From a virus, in the IMG/VR virus record IMGVR_UViG_3300008448_000069, positions 1 through 64,000 of that record: 64,000 nucleotides of DNA; one strand, given 5' to 3'. The stretch's first letter is position 1. Every line of letters starts with the position of its first letter. The notes below the pieces were generated by a model. That model had not been told where the DNA came from, searched no databases, and worked only from the letters and a program-made list of their open reading frames with translations. Position numbers and translations under genes: made by a program. Shown piece after piece: positions 18,101 to 26,700 of the stretch.

Positions 18101-20711
18101 AGTAAGTGATTCTGTACAGCTTGTCGGTGCACTGATAGGTATGTTTGCGGATGCTCCGAAGACTCCATACCATGGACCATTGCATCTCAACAGTACGACT
18201 ACCCCCATACTTGCGGCAATGCTCAGCATCGGTGTTCCCCAAAATGCGGCTATCTTGTTCCAATCCTTACCGATAATCGTTGATGTTGTCAATGAATACA
18301 ATCAGACCTATGGAAGTACGTATTCAAGAACAAACCGTAGACGCAGGATGGGTTTCAACACTTTCCTTAAAAAGTACATGAATTCCATTCTTGAAAACAG
18401 TTCAGAAGCAAGGACAAAACTTGATGCAACTTTAGTAAAGAAAGATTACGTTATTGATCAGACTTCTTATAAGATAATCTTCAATGATGATGTTTCAAAG
18501 GATGATCCTCAGGATGTGATTGACAAAACTGTTCCGATATCAAATTTCGGATACAAGATCACAGACAAGAATAATGTTTCTGTATCCCGTGAAATTGAGA
18601 ATCTTGTGATAATCAATGAGTTCTTGAAATACAGTGAACTGGCAAATGAGATCAGTTTCAATATATCGGTTCTTACAGATCCGATGAAAGCATTGCGTCC
18701 TGACATGGACAGGATGGATAGGTTGATAACGACATACAGGAAAGCGAAAAAGGGGGAGATGAACTTCTTTACTAAAGAAAGCATGACCAAGCTTTTCGCA
18801 ACATATCCTGTTTTGGATGCAAACATGAGAGCGCTTGAATACATGGACAAGGTCTCAAACAAGGTGTTGATCGAGCGCACCAGTATGATGAGAGGTCTGA
18901 TGCTGTTGTTTGAAAACATATACGGATATGACAAGCAGCAGATCAGAAAGGACATAAACGCATTCATAGGTTTGCAGTTGCAGCGTGCGACAATGGAACA
19001 ACAAAAGGAGGATGTGTTACCACAGATTTACATGGAAATGCTGGATCCTGAGAATTTCCTAAGTGGTCAGATCGTATCAGACTACCATGATCTACTGAGA
19101 CAGTATCCCAACAATGAGTTTCTCAAAGCCATCAAGGTGGTATCGATAGGTAGGACCAAAAACATCAGGGTTCTTGAAATGGCTACTTCTCGACTTGGTG
19201 CGAGTGGACGTGAAGCAGCCTATGCGGATCTTTTGCATCTGATGACAGGTGATTCTGTAACCAAGGAAAAGGCGCACAGGATCGCTTACTATGGAATGAT
19301 AAAAGCAGGTGCGCAATCCGCCGAAGGTGGTTTCTACGAGATACTCCCCGCAAAACTCTCACAACCGATGGCTCAAGCTATATGGAATCTTCAAGAGGAT
19401 CTTGTAAAACTTGATGATGACATGTTGAAGTTGGCAAAAAAGAATCCAAGTAAATACACTGTAGAGCTTATAGGTACAGGTGTTTTCAAGATGTCGGACA
19501 GCGCCAAGGAGATATATGCGGAAAGACTCAATAAGATAGTCTCCTCCAACTTTGGGAACATGAACCTTGGAGACGTCATCACTGAAGCAATATCCAAGAT
19601 CATAAGTTACAGGATGATGAACGATATGGAGGAAAACACCATGGTCAATACAATAGACCAGGAGAAGATAAACAAAAAGTATTTCTCAAAACAGGAAGAT
19701 AAACTTCTGGGAAGAACCATGCTTGAGTTTTTTGAAACAGTGACAGGTGACAACAGCAGATTGATTGTCAAGTATTCTGAAAGCAAAGAAGGTGTTAAAG
19801 GTATCTCAAGACCTGCAATACCTGGGGCACCGTCTGTGAATGTCAAAAGCGACAAGTTTGATCTGTTCACTCCCAATGAGGAAGGAAAACTAACCATAAG
19901 CATCCCTGAACTTGAGAAGGACTCTCAAAAACAAAACTTCTACAACACAATGTTGTATGAGTCAGGAATATTGAGAGCAAATGAAGGTTACAAATTCCCG
20001 TTGTATAGGGTGAACATGTACAACCAGATGATGGTCCTTAAGACCATTGATGGAAAAAGCCTGGGTGAAGCTTTCATAAGCACGCTTGCACAGAATGAAA
20101 ACAGTGAGATTGATCCCACACTTGACTTGATAGGCATGTCCGCTGAATATGAAGTCGTGGTGAAACAAGGTTCCAAACACGTATCACCTTTGGCATTCAG
20201 CATGAAGGAAGGTGCTCAAATCACCAATATGCTTGAAGGAAGAGCGCAATCCACAACCATCATGAAATCGGTAGATCTTCCCAGGAATGCAAGTGTGATG
20301 AAAAACAAGATGTATATGATCAGCGTCTCCTCGGTTCCTACTGGAAATCACAAGAACAAAGTCTTTACCAGGATGGATGGCAGCAAGGTGCAAACCAACA
20401 GCAGACTGAACAAGTATCAGTTTGTCGATGGAAGACTTCTGCAATTCCCTGATGCAAAGAACATTGCAAATGAGATACCCAAAGAACGTCTGGATTCCTT
20501 TGCTGATATCTTCGGTTTTGCGGATTGGCAGATGATGATTGAAAGTCCTAAGTTCGAAGGGTTTGTAAAAGGAAAAGAATCTATATTTGTGTATGACCTA
20601 CAGAATAACGACATCCCTGCCGATCCGCTTACTCAAAGGGATGATGATATTACCATAGAGGACATGAACAGACAGATAGATGAAGAAGACAACAGGTGTG
20701 TTAGTGGTTGA
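9129..20711 (+). CDS. Giant virion RNA polymerase with N-terminal zincin domain
   Basis: A 3860-residue protein, the largest gene here. Residues 1106-1110 are HEAFH, an HExxH zinc-binding motif, followed by E1177/E1178 (EEYLADG) as a plausible third ligand and an amphipathic Trp/Lys helix: a zincin-like metallopeptidase domain. Residues 2715-2719 are DFDID in the context SGSDFDIDTLYAY, matching the metal-binding catalytic loop of crAss-like virion RNA polymerases such as gp66 of phage phi14:2. The expected reaction is DNA-templated RNA synthesis by a polymerase injected with the genome to transcribe early genes. The remaining length is helical with no other motif I can name; I could not place the second double-psi beta-barrel. 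It is longer than the phi14:2 enzyme (about 2180 residues) and seems to combine functions that other members split. It ends in TGA. Confidence 0.92.
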   Translation: MSCQIPSSNLEDALYQAYRHDFEKYKNLSAVIQDVLNQPIAPESKIHAVWFYAGFVDTAAFQITRLQTPEWKSRVYAKLNNYLKPFLNGDKDFDYDAIVEQIKAFFPKRAETPAPSTKTTVGQIAEKNSAFKEAVLTDPFEAEALRRELDDLREQERDERLWEEKGYLGGKSETVSLPEVEYTGGEELNLPVESEIKTEKSTTLDEIISDEIADLETVSDVSLASTTMTLVNMIEENSSELEAFASGAEGSVVLSYLKSMQDTIRRRPESSMKTTTLDFLDSAITAITETREFGKDYVRLSNAEGIGMVSGRSVQVLRRADGTKIEVIYDPTIANKYRTLEGTEVERLPGDQVTAIYRKDNPEHIDKKTLNLRMKMENLITGLILGNEKIEGAEQTIREMIAAQMPVDQRFYNFIRITATTDTARMNANRLNRIRAMFPTLGSRMFETTELPAQMSALEQGNNNNPVLSFIRRPYGFNISVSNFKGDMSFELTPLTDLAFVYPNNTVVQLDIENPEHVQMLKNMINYRDDSYMDAFGGEQVLRYENTVGDKEIDQLRTAIRTYKAFEMEVAKRIASTGNQNIDIRDIFYRYYDLSNAVVETKMDEGNEQVQNLGDFIDAHEGRLAIPLQDVDAQGNPVGIATEHRVPIVMRKTKATWEIVNTLPFGKRIIDANGNTYMTVERYIKDSLNIDIIDFVKKNFNTNNSVYISFISKADQLIPRVIPLVYRRNVNTPSDLVDFFASMQHAFNNASIEKGNRAMIDFNDKGWGFDVMKNMGIRPEIVILKQQGDKKTFGIRFVMLEGEGRPADVVERFNTYAKANMNIVFKSEQLDQMFELTNQIVSGYGLDKITPDMTMERVGQIASEAGSLAGFSNPLVGSLGDKYSNFIDSIRKRFDDIINNYQKARDDGRVSPGLIPDEFVNYALFDGKVLKVQRRIAKEDIRNNFFTKKIQTRNELVISPRDIAKRIVIPVIKRKAPAAPAKGKDYDVSAEVVDVDHSTPSVDPTVSNEKTSAGTAIDWNNLDQTSQDEDITNFKLGTNVESFVALSEEDRSEEIRVISALIPDAFSFVRKDDLQGMNVDGHVLGYYRDTVIYLNETLRVKGVVYHEAFHGVFRRLLSPAHQVYYLKEVGKLLGDYKTDSKGKYIQVGSEKVYASEFRERRSYGHLTDEQIKNLIYEEYLADGFASFMETNKVPKTWMEKLFTWLKKMINMFKKEGRIQNLYYDITLGKYRNTALRDATKDTDSVYSMDYKSIPFITFGNGNQPKFGNQIIPSYVTSELRDKMVYAMAQIRVENSDPDLKMNQLFNLARLRVLQDYKIENLIRQFPDQEQSIIERYGSHYENARWLLGTMHIPGEDGNTESFTWRNYTNDSTNDSLVINSKIQTQISQKNAQKFKNHVLDEFREVYNESTFDDTQDLEQDFQVEDEEQESGQQFANLGFANKAPYEGSSYFRKLFKYIPYEYTDPQLGVKRTKMVDSKLIFSTIRKITTNLSKSEIVPAILTEISRLNSILTHYNNVLVSRMDYGFYMPDDIAQTLELRDSLMGVYNTLASTTGITEAGAAVRNKHVMVMFQDVFNTVDAHLLQVKTETRLGAEKGEKLQAKEQTYRVDDIVVGADINRIRTEITERINTMALDKEEIIESINMLKSIATIFKSSASLKDAFFTGSQKEMFNDAAFQSFIDDVYVAISKFNLNIPYSAIMISLGWQMYLKTDSNPSNFSPDSTLRNMFRMNKSLLKEIKNLSYEFWSKQIPTVMTKAASRTEKEKTDAARGIQIDNDIIRLREAYIRSLGSFILKYNPRIGGSVTRDANGNLVHKYVKPTPAYVMIMKLQSMTDPDTDKMDIEGGLDALISEYYNGFQEYFMNNPMLDMNNPVVKTFLETMEVSAFAGFAQKYNIFQNEKQGDTSSFKGIDEKSFMLSMFGLFQSMRDVSIPGTNTTRKLFKRILTQYEATSTSIVVDGIYKEYFDAAGKQNKVGKFASHVVDLMKVIRQEYELMRKNHRELNDESVKRYEGYNDSEFNQKGQLNRGFTFNILADMFGLTADPDNVNETVSNRISNRKMLEEMAKQDKSWDSIVADPENTAALVDMVSEFAEEQYDRFETYLKEIGIGKETIKNDAGQLETVFTDVDLPTTGSPEQFKRNFFFNNWINSIFVNQIFDGPIAVGISSFANFYKRQKSGAAAGSNIYDPNRSQYGDVTTYRSSVLKDFVMYIDKNDLTKPLSLTPYEGDGNTAVQAFDGQSLNTIDRRMRMAEAAGQLDPESMQIMRRMRYETRSTRQYRDGIRRLRDAGIVFNSVKSVTAAFQYIKQSEHTFIRKEVSMLRPDLNYDTAMLELEQLYDIADYYAMQLEAGIDEMEMDPETNESTPISELYKKTMAAIHGYFVPSTKGPLGGFLHNLLNSMEYHRIEQVYDTNSSKRATVAPLDYNMITDAAPGVYLDLEKSLDNIPNELTYNQVGTSKISNRITAGIQQKLLLISQLDPNDKRYKAIKDDIETYQKGLAEAVDSQVKRMMRMFNTSDEKIVGKLYDNIRAGLRDQGADATLLQYFEVDKSGKPIFPPSMPRLANILVYYYFSIFNKNVFDKKTEGRKYYHVSPIMYPVMEMNGKVVKRADYKRNPQDYRNAKSRYLTIEKEEIEVRGEDGKMVKKDLYTVEVVIPRELKNVDQKFVEEYLSKFFATRIPTEDKRSMFIAKVVDYMDEAYGSGIIVPSQMHMLSGSDFDIDTLYAYIRSSYYAVDGTRIAYGNYKHYIEKYGMSQNEAKFIEYLTSLGRDDIMSDIISDEIRKIKDDAGYRKEQAYAFGELFGGKLNDYFTKNASVLEETENFENEQMIDTFRRLIATYNVLQKMKDSDLPTRPDELEAYEKESKSNPVTEVILNKVLDAKMNILSNPNVYERFLADKKMTADQAVAPIATLVKRRGLTEKDIYNRQNVYTPTALAVARSLNSESKDSLGIAASFNKGVSMLVTVGAEINKQMSPSMYTEIGGKLQKVNTNKIVSDSVQLVGALIGMFADAPKTPYHGPLHLNSTTTPILAAMLSIGVPQNAAILFQSLPIIVDVVNEYNQTYGSTYSRTNRRRRMGFNTFLKKYMNSILENSSEARTKLDATLVKKDYVIDQTSYKIIFNDDVSKDDPQDVIDKTVPISNFGYKITDKNNVSVSREIENLVIINEFLKYSELANEISFNISVLTDPMKALRPDMDRMDRLITTYRKAKKGEMNFFTKESMTKLFATYPVLDANMRALEYMDKVSNKVLIERTSMMRGLMLLFENIYGYDKQQIRKDINAFIGLQLQRATMEQQKEDVLPQIYMEMLDPENFLSGQIVSDYHDLLRQYPNNEFLKAIKVVSIGRTKNIRVLEMATSRLGASGREAAYADLLHLMTGDSVTKEKAHRIAYYGMIKAGAQSAEGGFYEILPAKLSQPMAQAIWNLQEDLVKLDDDMLKLAKKNPSKYTVELIGTGVFKMSDSAKEIYAERLNKIVSSNFGNMNLGDVITEAISKIISYRMMNDMEENTMVNTIDQEKINKKYFSKQEDKLLGRTMLEFFETVTGDNSRLIVKYSESKEGVKGISRPAIPGAPSVNVKSDKFDLFTPNEEGKLTISIPELEKDSQKQNFYNTMLYESGILRANEGYKFPLYRVNMYNQMMVLKTIDGKSLGEAFISTLAQNENSEIDPTLDLIGMSAEYEVVVKQGSKHVSPLAFSMKEGAQITNMLEGRAQSTTIMKSVDLPRNASVMKNKMYMISVSSVPTGNHKNKVFTRMDGSKVQTNSRLNKYQFVDGRLLQFPDAKNIANEIPKERLDSFADIFGFADWQMMIESPKFEGFVKGKESIFVYDLQNNDIPADPLTQRDDDITIEDMNRQIDEEDNRCVSG

Positions 20712-20732
20712 CAATAAAAAACAGTTAAGTAA

Positions 20733-23700
20733 ATGAGATCTTGTGCATTCGATAGGAATCCCCAGACAGATGAAATTGTAAATGTCTATGCTCCCAATGG
20801 ACAACCTTCCAAGTTGTATCAGGCGGCATTGAATGAGTTTCCGCAAGAACCCAGGAAAGCATTGCAGGTATGGTCAATAGCTTATACCAACAAGTTCAAG
20901 CAACGTTACGGAGACTGGCAGAACGGGACAACGCATATTCCATTGGATGAGAACGGTGAACCCACAATCGACACTGTTTTCTACACAAGGTCTGCCATGA
21001 CCAAGATACTGCGCAATGATTTCTCCCATTGGTATGAATTTCAACCTGGAGAGGAACCGTGGCATAATGAGGAGAAGGCAAAGCGTTTCGCAGCTGCATT
21101 ACGCAAGAAGTTTCCCGACATGCGGATTGAGTTTGAAAGAAACTATTCAATGCAGGGAAAAGTCAAGATAAAATACGTTCCTGCTGTCAAGGAGATAGGT
21201 CTCAGAAGATACACCAAGGAAGAGATTGAAGCGCAGAAACGGATTGTCAATCCCATAATGGACAATCTAGTTGCCAAGTTCAAAGGTTTGACATATGAGT
21301 GGGTCAAACCTGGCAAGTTGAAACAGGATGAGCATTACGAGAATGTGGACAACATCCGTTCGTTTGTACGAAACAACAAGATATATCTTGTGGAAGGTCG
21401 TGTCATACCAGAGGATGCCATCGAAGAGGTGATGCACGTGTTTGTTGAAATGCTCAGAACGGACCGTAAACCCCTGTTCATGGGTCTTTTCAACATGTTG
21501 AAGGACGATCCTCGTTTCGAGGCGATGCTCAAGAACCTTCAGACCGCATATGGCAACAACAAGAGAATCTCCGATCCAACCGTTGTAATACAGAGTGAGT
21601 TCATTGCAAAGAATCTTGCAATAGCCATGAAGAACGAGTTGAGCATTGCACCTGAAGGAAGACGATCTCCATTGGCAAACCTGATACAAAGGTTTTTCGA
21701 CTGGTTGTCGAAGCTTCTGAACATGGAAAAGGTTGACGGAAAGACAACTCTTGCAACGATAGCTCAGACAATCAACATCAAAGGCGCTTACTTCGATACA
21801 CCCGAGGTGGATCCTTACCTGTACTACAGTGCGACACCTGATGTCGAAGGTGCCAACTTCAATCCTGAAGACAGAGAAGAGACTCAAAAACTTGATCCTG
21901 TCAACAAGAAGAAGACAGCCAGGGAACTCAACATTGAAAAAGCTGAAAAGGAGATTGAGAAGATTGCCAACATGCGCAAGAAACTCCTGTCCACCACAGC
22001 ATTCAGGAAGACTGCTGCTCAACTTGAAGTCATAAAGAAGCTTGAACAAAACGTAAAGGACAAGCTTGAATGGTTGAAGGGAGGTGGTCAGACCATCGGT
22101 GTAACCAAGTACATAGGTTCCGAAGACACGGAGATGCTTGACAGTTTTGTCGCTGAACTTGGTGCTAACTTCGGTAACTTCTATCACTACCTGCTTGAGG
22201 AACTCCAGGAGGAGTATATCAATACAGGAAAGGCTCCGATCATAATCATGTCGGATCCTGCGTTCTTTGACAACTTCTTTAAGAAAAACGAAAGGTTGAT
22301 CAAGTTTTCGGACTTTGACAAGGATACTCTTAGGAATGCAGCCTTGGAACTTGCTGGACAGATGAGTTCCATACTCAGTGACGGAAAGATCATACTTCCT
22401 GAGATAAGTATCGCAGTGCAGGATTTGAATGGAAACATGGTTCTTGGACGTCTTGACTTGATGGCTGTTGACAAGAACGGAAACATCGAAGTCATCGACC
22501 TTAAGACAAAAAGCGCAAACAAGTATCCAATCGGTTCATTTCCGATGATGGCGTTCACCACAAAGAACTTTGTCAAAACCTTTTTCAAGGATGGTGCCAA
22601 TTACCTTTTCTCTCAGATAAAGGACAGAAGCGCGCTTGACAAGTACCACATGCAGCTTGCGGTTTATTCCGAGATGTTGCGTAAACTGAACATCAATGTC
22701 AACGGACGCACCGTGTGGGCGCTTGCGTACAAATATGACAAGAACGCTGAAGATCCCAAGGATAACAAGATGATCGGATACAAGATCGCCACCTTCAGGG
22801 ATTATGATTTCTTCGGTCAAGTCGATCCTGCGGACCAACCTGCCATGTCAAATGGTATTGAAATGGCTGCCAGACAGAGTTTCCGTGAGTTGGATCAGAT
22901 GACTGACAACACCACTTTACCTGGTGAAGGAAAGATGAATCCTTTTGCATCCATAGATCCTTCCATACAGGACATGATGCTTGAACGTTTTGACGAACTT
23001 GCCAAGAACCAGTTTGAAGTCATTGCTTCCGATGTAAGGAGGATAAGTGAGGACAAAAAGATCCCGCAGGAAGAGCGCGAAGAGAAGATCAACATGCTCA
23101 AACGCCGTCAGCAGAGTCTTGTGAGTCTTCGTGAAAGCATAAAAAAGGATTTCTCAAGTGAAAGTTCTGAGGCGATACGTACTGCAAAAGCTCTTTTGAT
23201 AAAGACCGCTTTCGATGTATTCACCAATGAGATCGAAATGATTGTCGAAAGGGTAAAGGCGATAGACGTTCCAAAGACATTCGAGTTGGGTACTCCCGAG
23301 AATCAGGTTGCACTGGGTCTGCTTCAGTATTACAATCGTTCTCTTGGTGGAATGAGTGAAAGCATCCAGATGTTCGGCAACACCATACAACAAATGGAAG
23401 ACTTGGATCCCCAGACAAAGAGGGAGATAAGTCAGATGTTGCATGATATGCGTGAAGGAATTGCGGAAGTTGAAAATAAGAATGGGAGAGTCGGTCGAAG
23501 GGTCATAATAGCGATCATGAAAGCGACAGTTGGCACGCAATCATTGAAAGTGTTCGGTGAAATGAGCAAGCTTCTGGAGGTGGAACTTCAATACTTGGAG
23601 AAACAGATCCAGAAGATGGAGTCCGGACAATTGAATCCTGAAAGCATGACTTACAATGCACTGCGTAGATTGAAGAATCTTCTAGGCAGTGATAAACCGC

Positions 23701-26700
23701 TTAACACCACAAAGTTGGAGGACTTCAAAAAACGCGCTGAAGAGATCAGACAGATGATCGCAATCAAGCAGTTTGATGATAAAACCATTGACATGTATCT
23801 GGATGGCATTCTCAACAGTGGAGAACATGTCTTTTACATGGGTAGTACAGTACAGGGTGCCAACGGACTCATCACCATGGATTCAATAATCGGTGACAAT
23901 GCCAACTCTGAAGCTATTGTCGCCGCCATGTGGAAATACATGTACAACATCACTGAGAGATCCAGAGTGGAAATGCTGCGTTGGGCGGAATCCCTTGGCA
24001 TAGACAAGTTGAAACAGGATATCATTGATTCATTAGGAGGAATCACTGAAGCAAACAAGTTCTTCAGTGAGGAGATTGAAGTTGACGTGTATGATGAGAA
24101 TGGAAATGTGACAGGTACTGAAACCGTTCGTGTATATGCTGATCCTGCACACTCGAAGTTTTACAAGGAGCATGACAACTTCACCATCGCTCTTCGTACA
24201 CTCAACAAGAAAATTGATGAGATCAACCGGAAACTGAATCAAGGTGTGGAAGAAGCTGAAGCTCAGACTCTGCGTCAAGAAAGAGATAAACTCAATGAGC
24301 AGCAACGTGCAACATACACCGCATTCACAGAATGGAAAATTGAAAAAACGAACACCATTCTCAAGCCTGAGGTAATGCGATTACAGCTTCAAAGCGGAAG
24401 TCAGATAGCTGAAATCAGTGCCATTCGAGATAAGATAAGCAGTATTGTCAAATCTGTTGGTAGTGATGCTTATCTTGACGACATGCAGCAGGAAATCATT
24501 GATGATTTGGAATCCCAGATGTCAAGGATTCTCCAAGAGATCCGTGACAAGGATCCGCAGGCGATGGAGCGTTACAAAGAGCTTGATGAGTATTACACTT
24601 TCCGACTCAACTATAACCTTTGGGAGAAGAAACGTACAGCCATAAGAAACCAGGGAGACGCAAAACTTCTTGAACGTTTTGATATGAACAATACGGACAT
24701 GACTCCCACCGCAGAGTACACTGACCGTGTAAATGAGATATTTGAAAGAATCGCTGAACTGAAGTCACAGGATCCTGTGATGCAGGACATACGCGAACGT
24801 ATGAATAAACTGAGATCCAAAGCTTATGTGAGAGGCAAATTCAATTACAAGTTTCTCAATGAGCAGGAGATAGCTGAATACGAATCATTGGAGGATGAAC
24901 TTGAGTTGAGAAAAGAGGAACTCAGGATGGAACCTGATGACATGCTCACTGATGATGAGAAAATGGAACTCAATGACCTTTTCTCAGAACTTGCAAGCAT
25001 GCGTACCAAGGTTTTACGCACTGATTTCGCAAGGGATTTCAACAACCACCGTGACCGTGTCATCAAGTCGTACAACTATCTGCAGGAACTGAATCGTAAA
25101 AGGGACAATCTTGCAACGGTTGACCGTACACTTCTTGACCAGATAGCGGATGCTGAGAAACAATACATGAATCATGAGAAGGAGTTTGCAACTTTCTTCA
25201 ACAAGCATAGCAACACCAAATACGTGGTGGGAAAAGACACTCTTGCCAAAGGCGGAGCGTTGAATGAAAAGTGGAGATCGCATCTTTACACATACATGCC
25301 ATCTGATCCGAACATGATGGAGATGGTTCCAAACAAGAAATACAAGATCAAGATCCTCAAAGACGCCGCGTACAATCCCGATTACCAGGATTCATTTGTG
25401 AAGAATAAATACGGTAGGGGTTTTTATCCTATGCCTAAAGGCATAAGGTTCAACAAGGATACCAACATGTTCGATATCACAAATCCAAAAGGTGAATATG
25501 TGAATCCGAAATTCATGCAGATCCTGGCTAATCCCAAGACGAAGGAGTTTTATTCAAAATGGATTGTGGAGAATTTCCTTTTGAAACAACGGGAGGCTTC
25601 AGGAACACCGCTGGGATTCCGTTTCCCCAACGTACAACAACTCGGATTTGACAACCTGGTCACCAAAGGAATGACAGGTGTCGCAAGAGAGATACAGGAA
25701 AAAGCGCAGGAGGTTCACTACGCAGGTAGTGAGTTTGAAAAGGCGACAAACGAATCCGGTATGGCTGGAAACATGAAGATTCTCTTCAAGGAGAACTATC
25801 CCATGGCTGCTGAACTTACCACCACCAATGGAATCGAAGCGATTGTGAATTGGAATGCTGGATTTTACCTGAACAAGCAATTGACTTTCCTAGACATATA
25901 CATGTCAAGCAGTTTGAATTACCTGGAAGGTCGATACAAGGAGCTTGTCGATAAAGGGACAACGGAGTCGCTGAATAACGCAAACAAATTGCGGACCATA
26001 ATTGAACAGATCAAATTCAATCGCGACAAGTTCGTATTCGGTCAGATATATGAAAAGAGCACTGACGAGAGCAAAACCGTACTGAACCGTAAGAACATGA
26101 GGATTCTCATGCAGATTGGAGCATGGGGTCGTATGGCATTTGACGCAAGTATGCAGGTAGGTAACCTTCTATCTGGTAACATCCAGGGTTTCCTATCGAC
26201 ATCCGCAAGCAGACATGCCACTGAAGCTGATTATTTCACAGCTAAGAAACTCCTGTATGGTAAGTTCTTTCCTGCAATGCTTGCTGATTGGGGAAAGATA
26301 TCAGATGCAAGTTTTGAGACAAAACTTATTCGTTTTCTGAATCCGCTTGCCAAGAATCTTGACAGGGTGATGGATGCCAATACCGCAGGTAAAGCACGCA
26401 GGTTGGCAAACAGGGTGTTTAATGTGGGTGACCTTGCGATGATAATCCAGGACAAAGGTGAGGTGGAAATAGGTGTGACTACTGCGCTCATGATACTTGT
26501 GAATCGCAGGTATGAAGTGTTTGAGACAGATCCTGATGGAAATGTCATCATGGAAAACGGAACCAAAAAGCTGAAGAAGAACGCTGACGGATCAACCGTG
26601 ATGGTCAATGGAATGGAAGCCTTCAAACTCAAGAACAATTCCATACACATCAGGGAAGACGTGAATCTTTCCGAACGCGAGGTTGAGGACCTCAAGGTTT

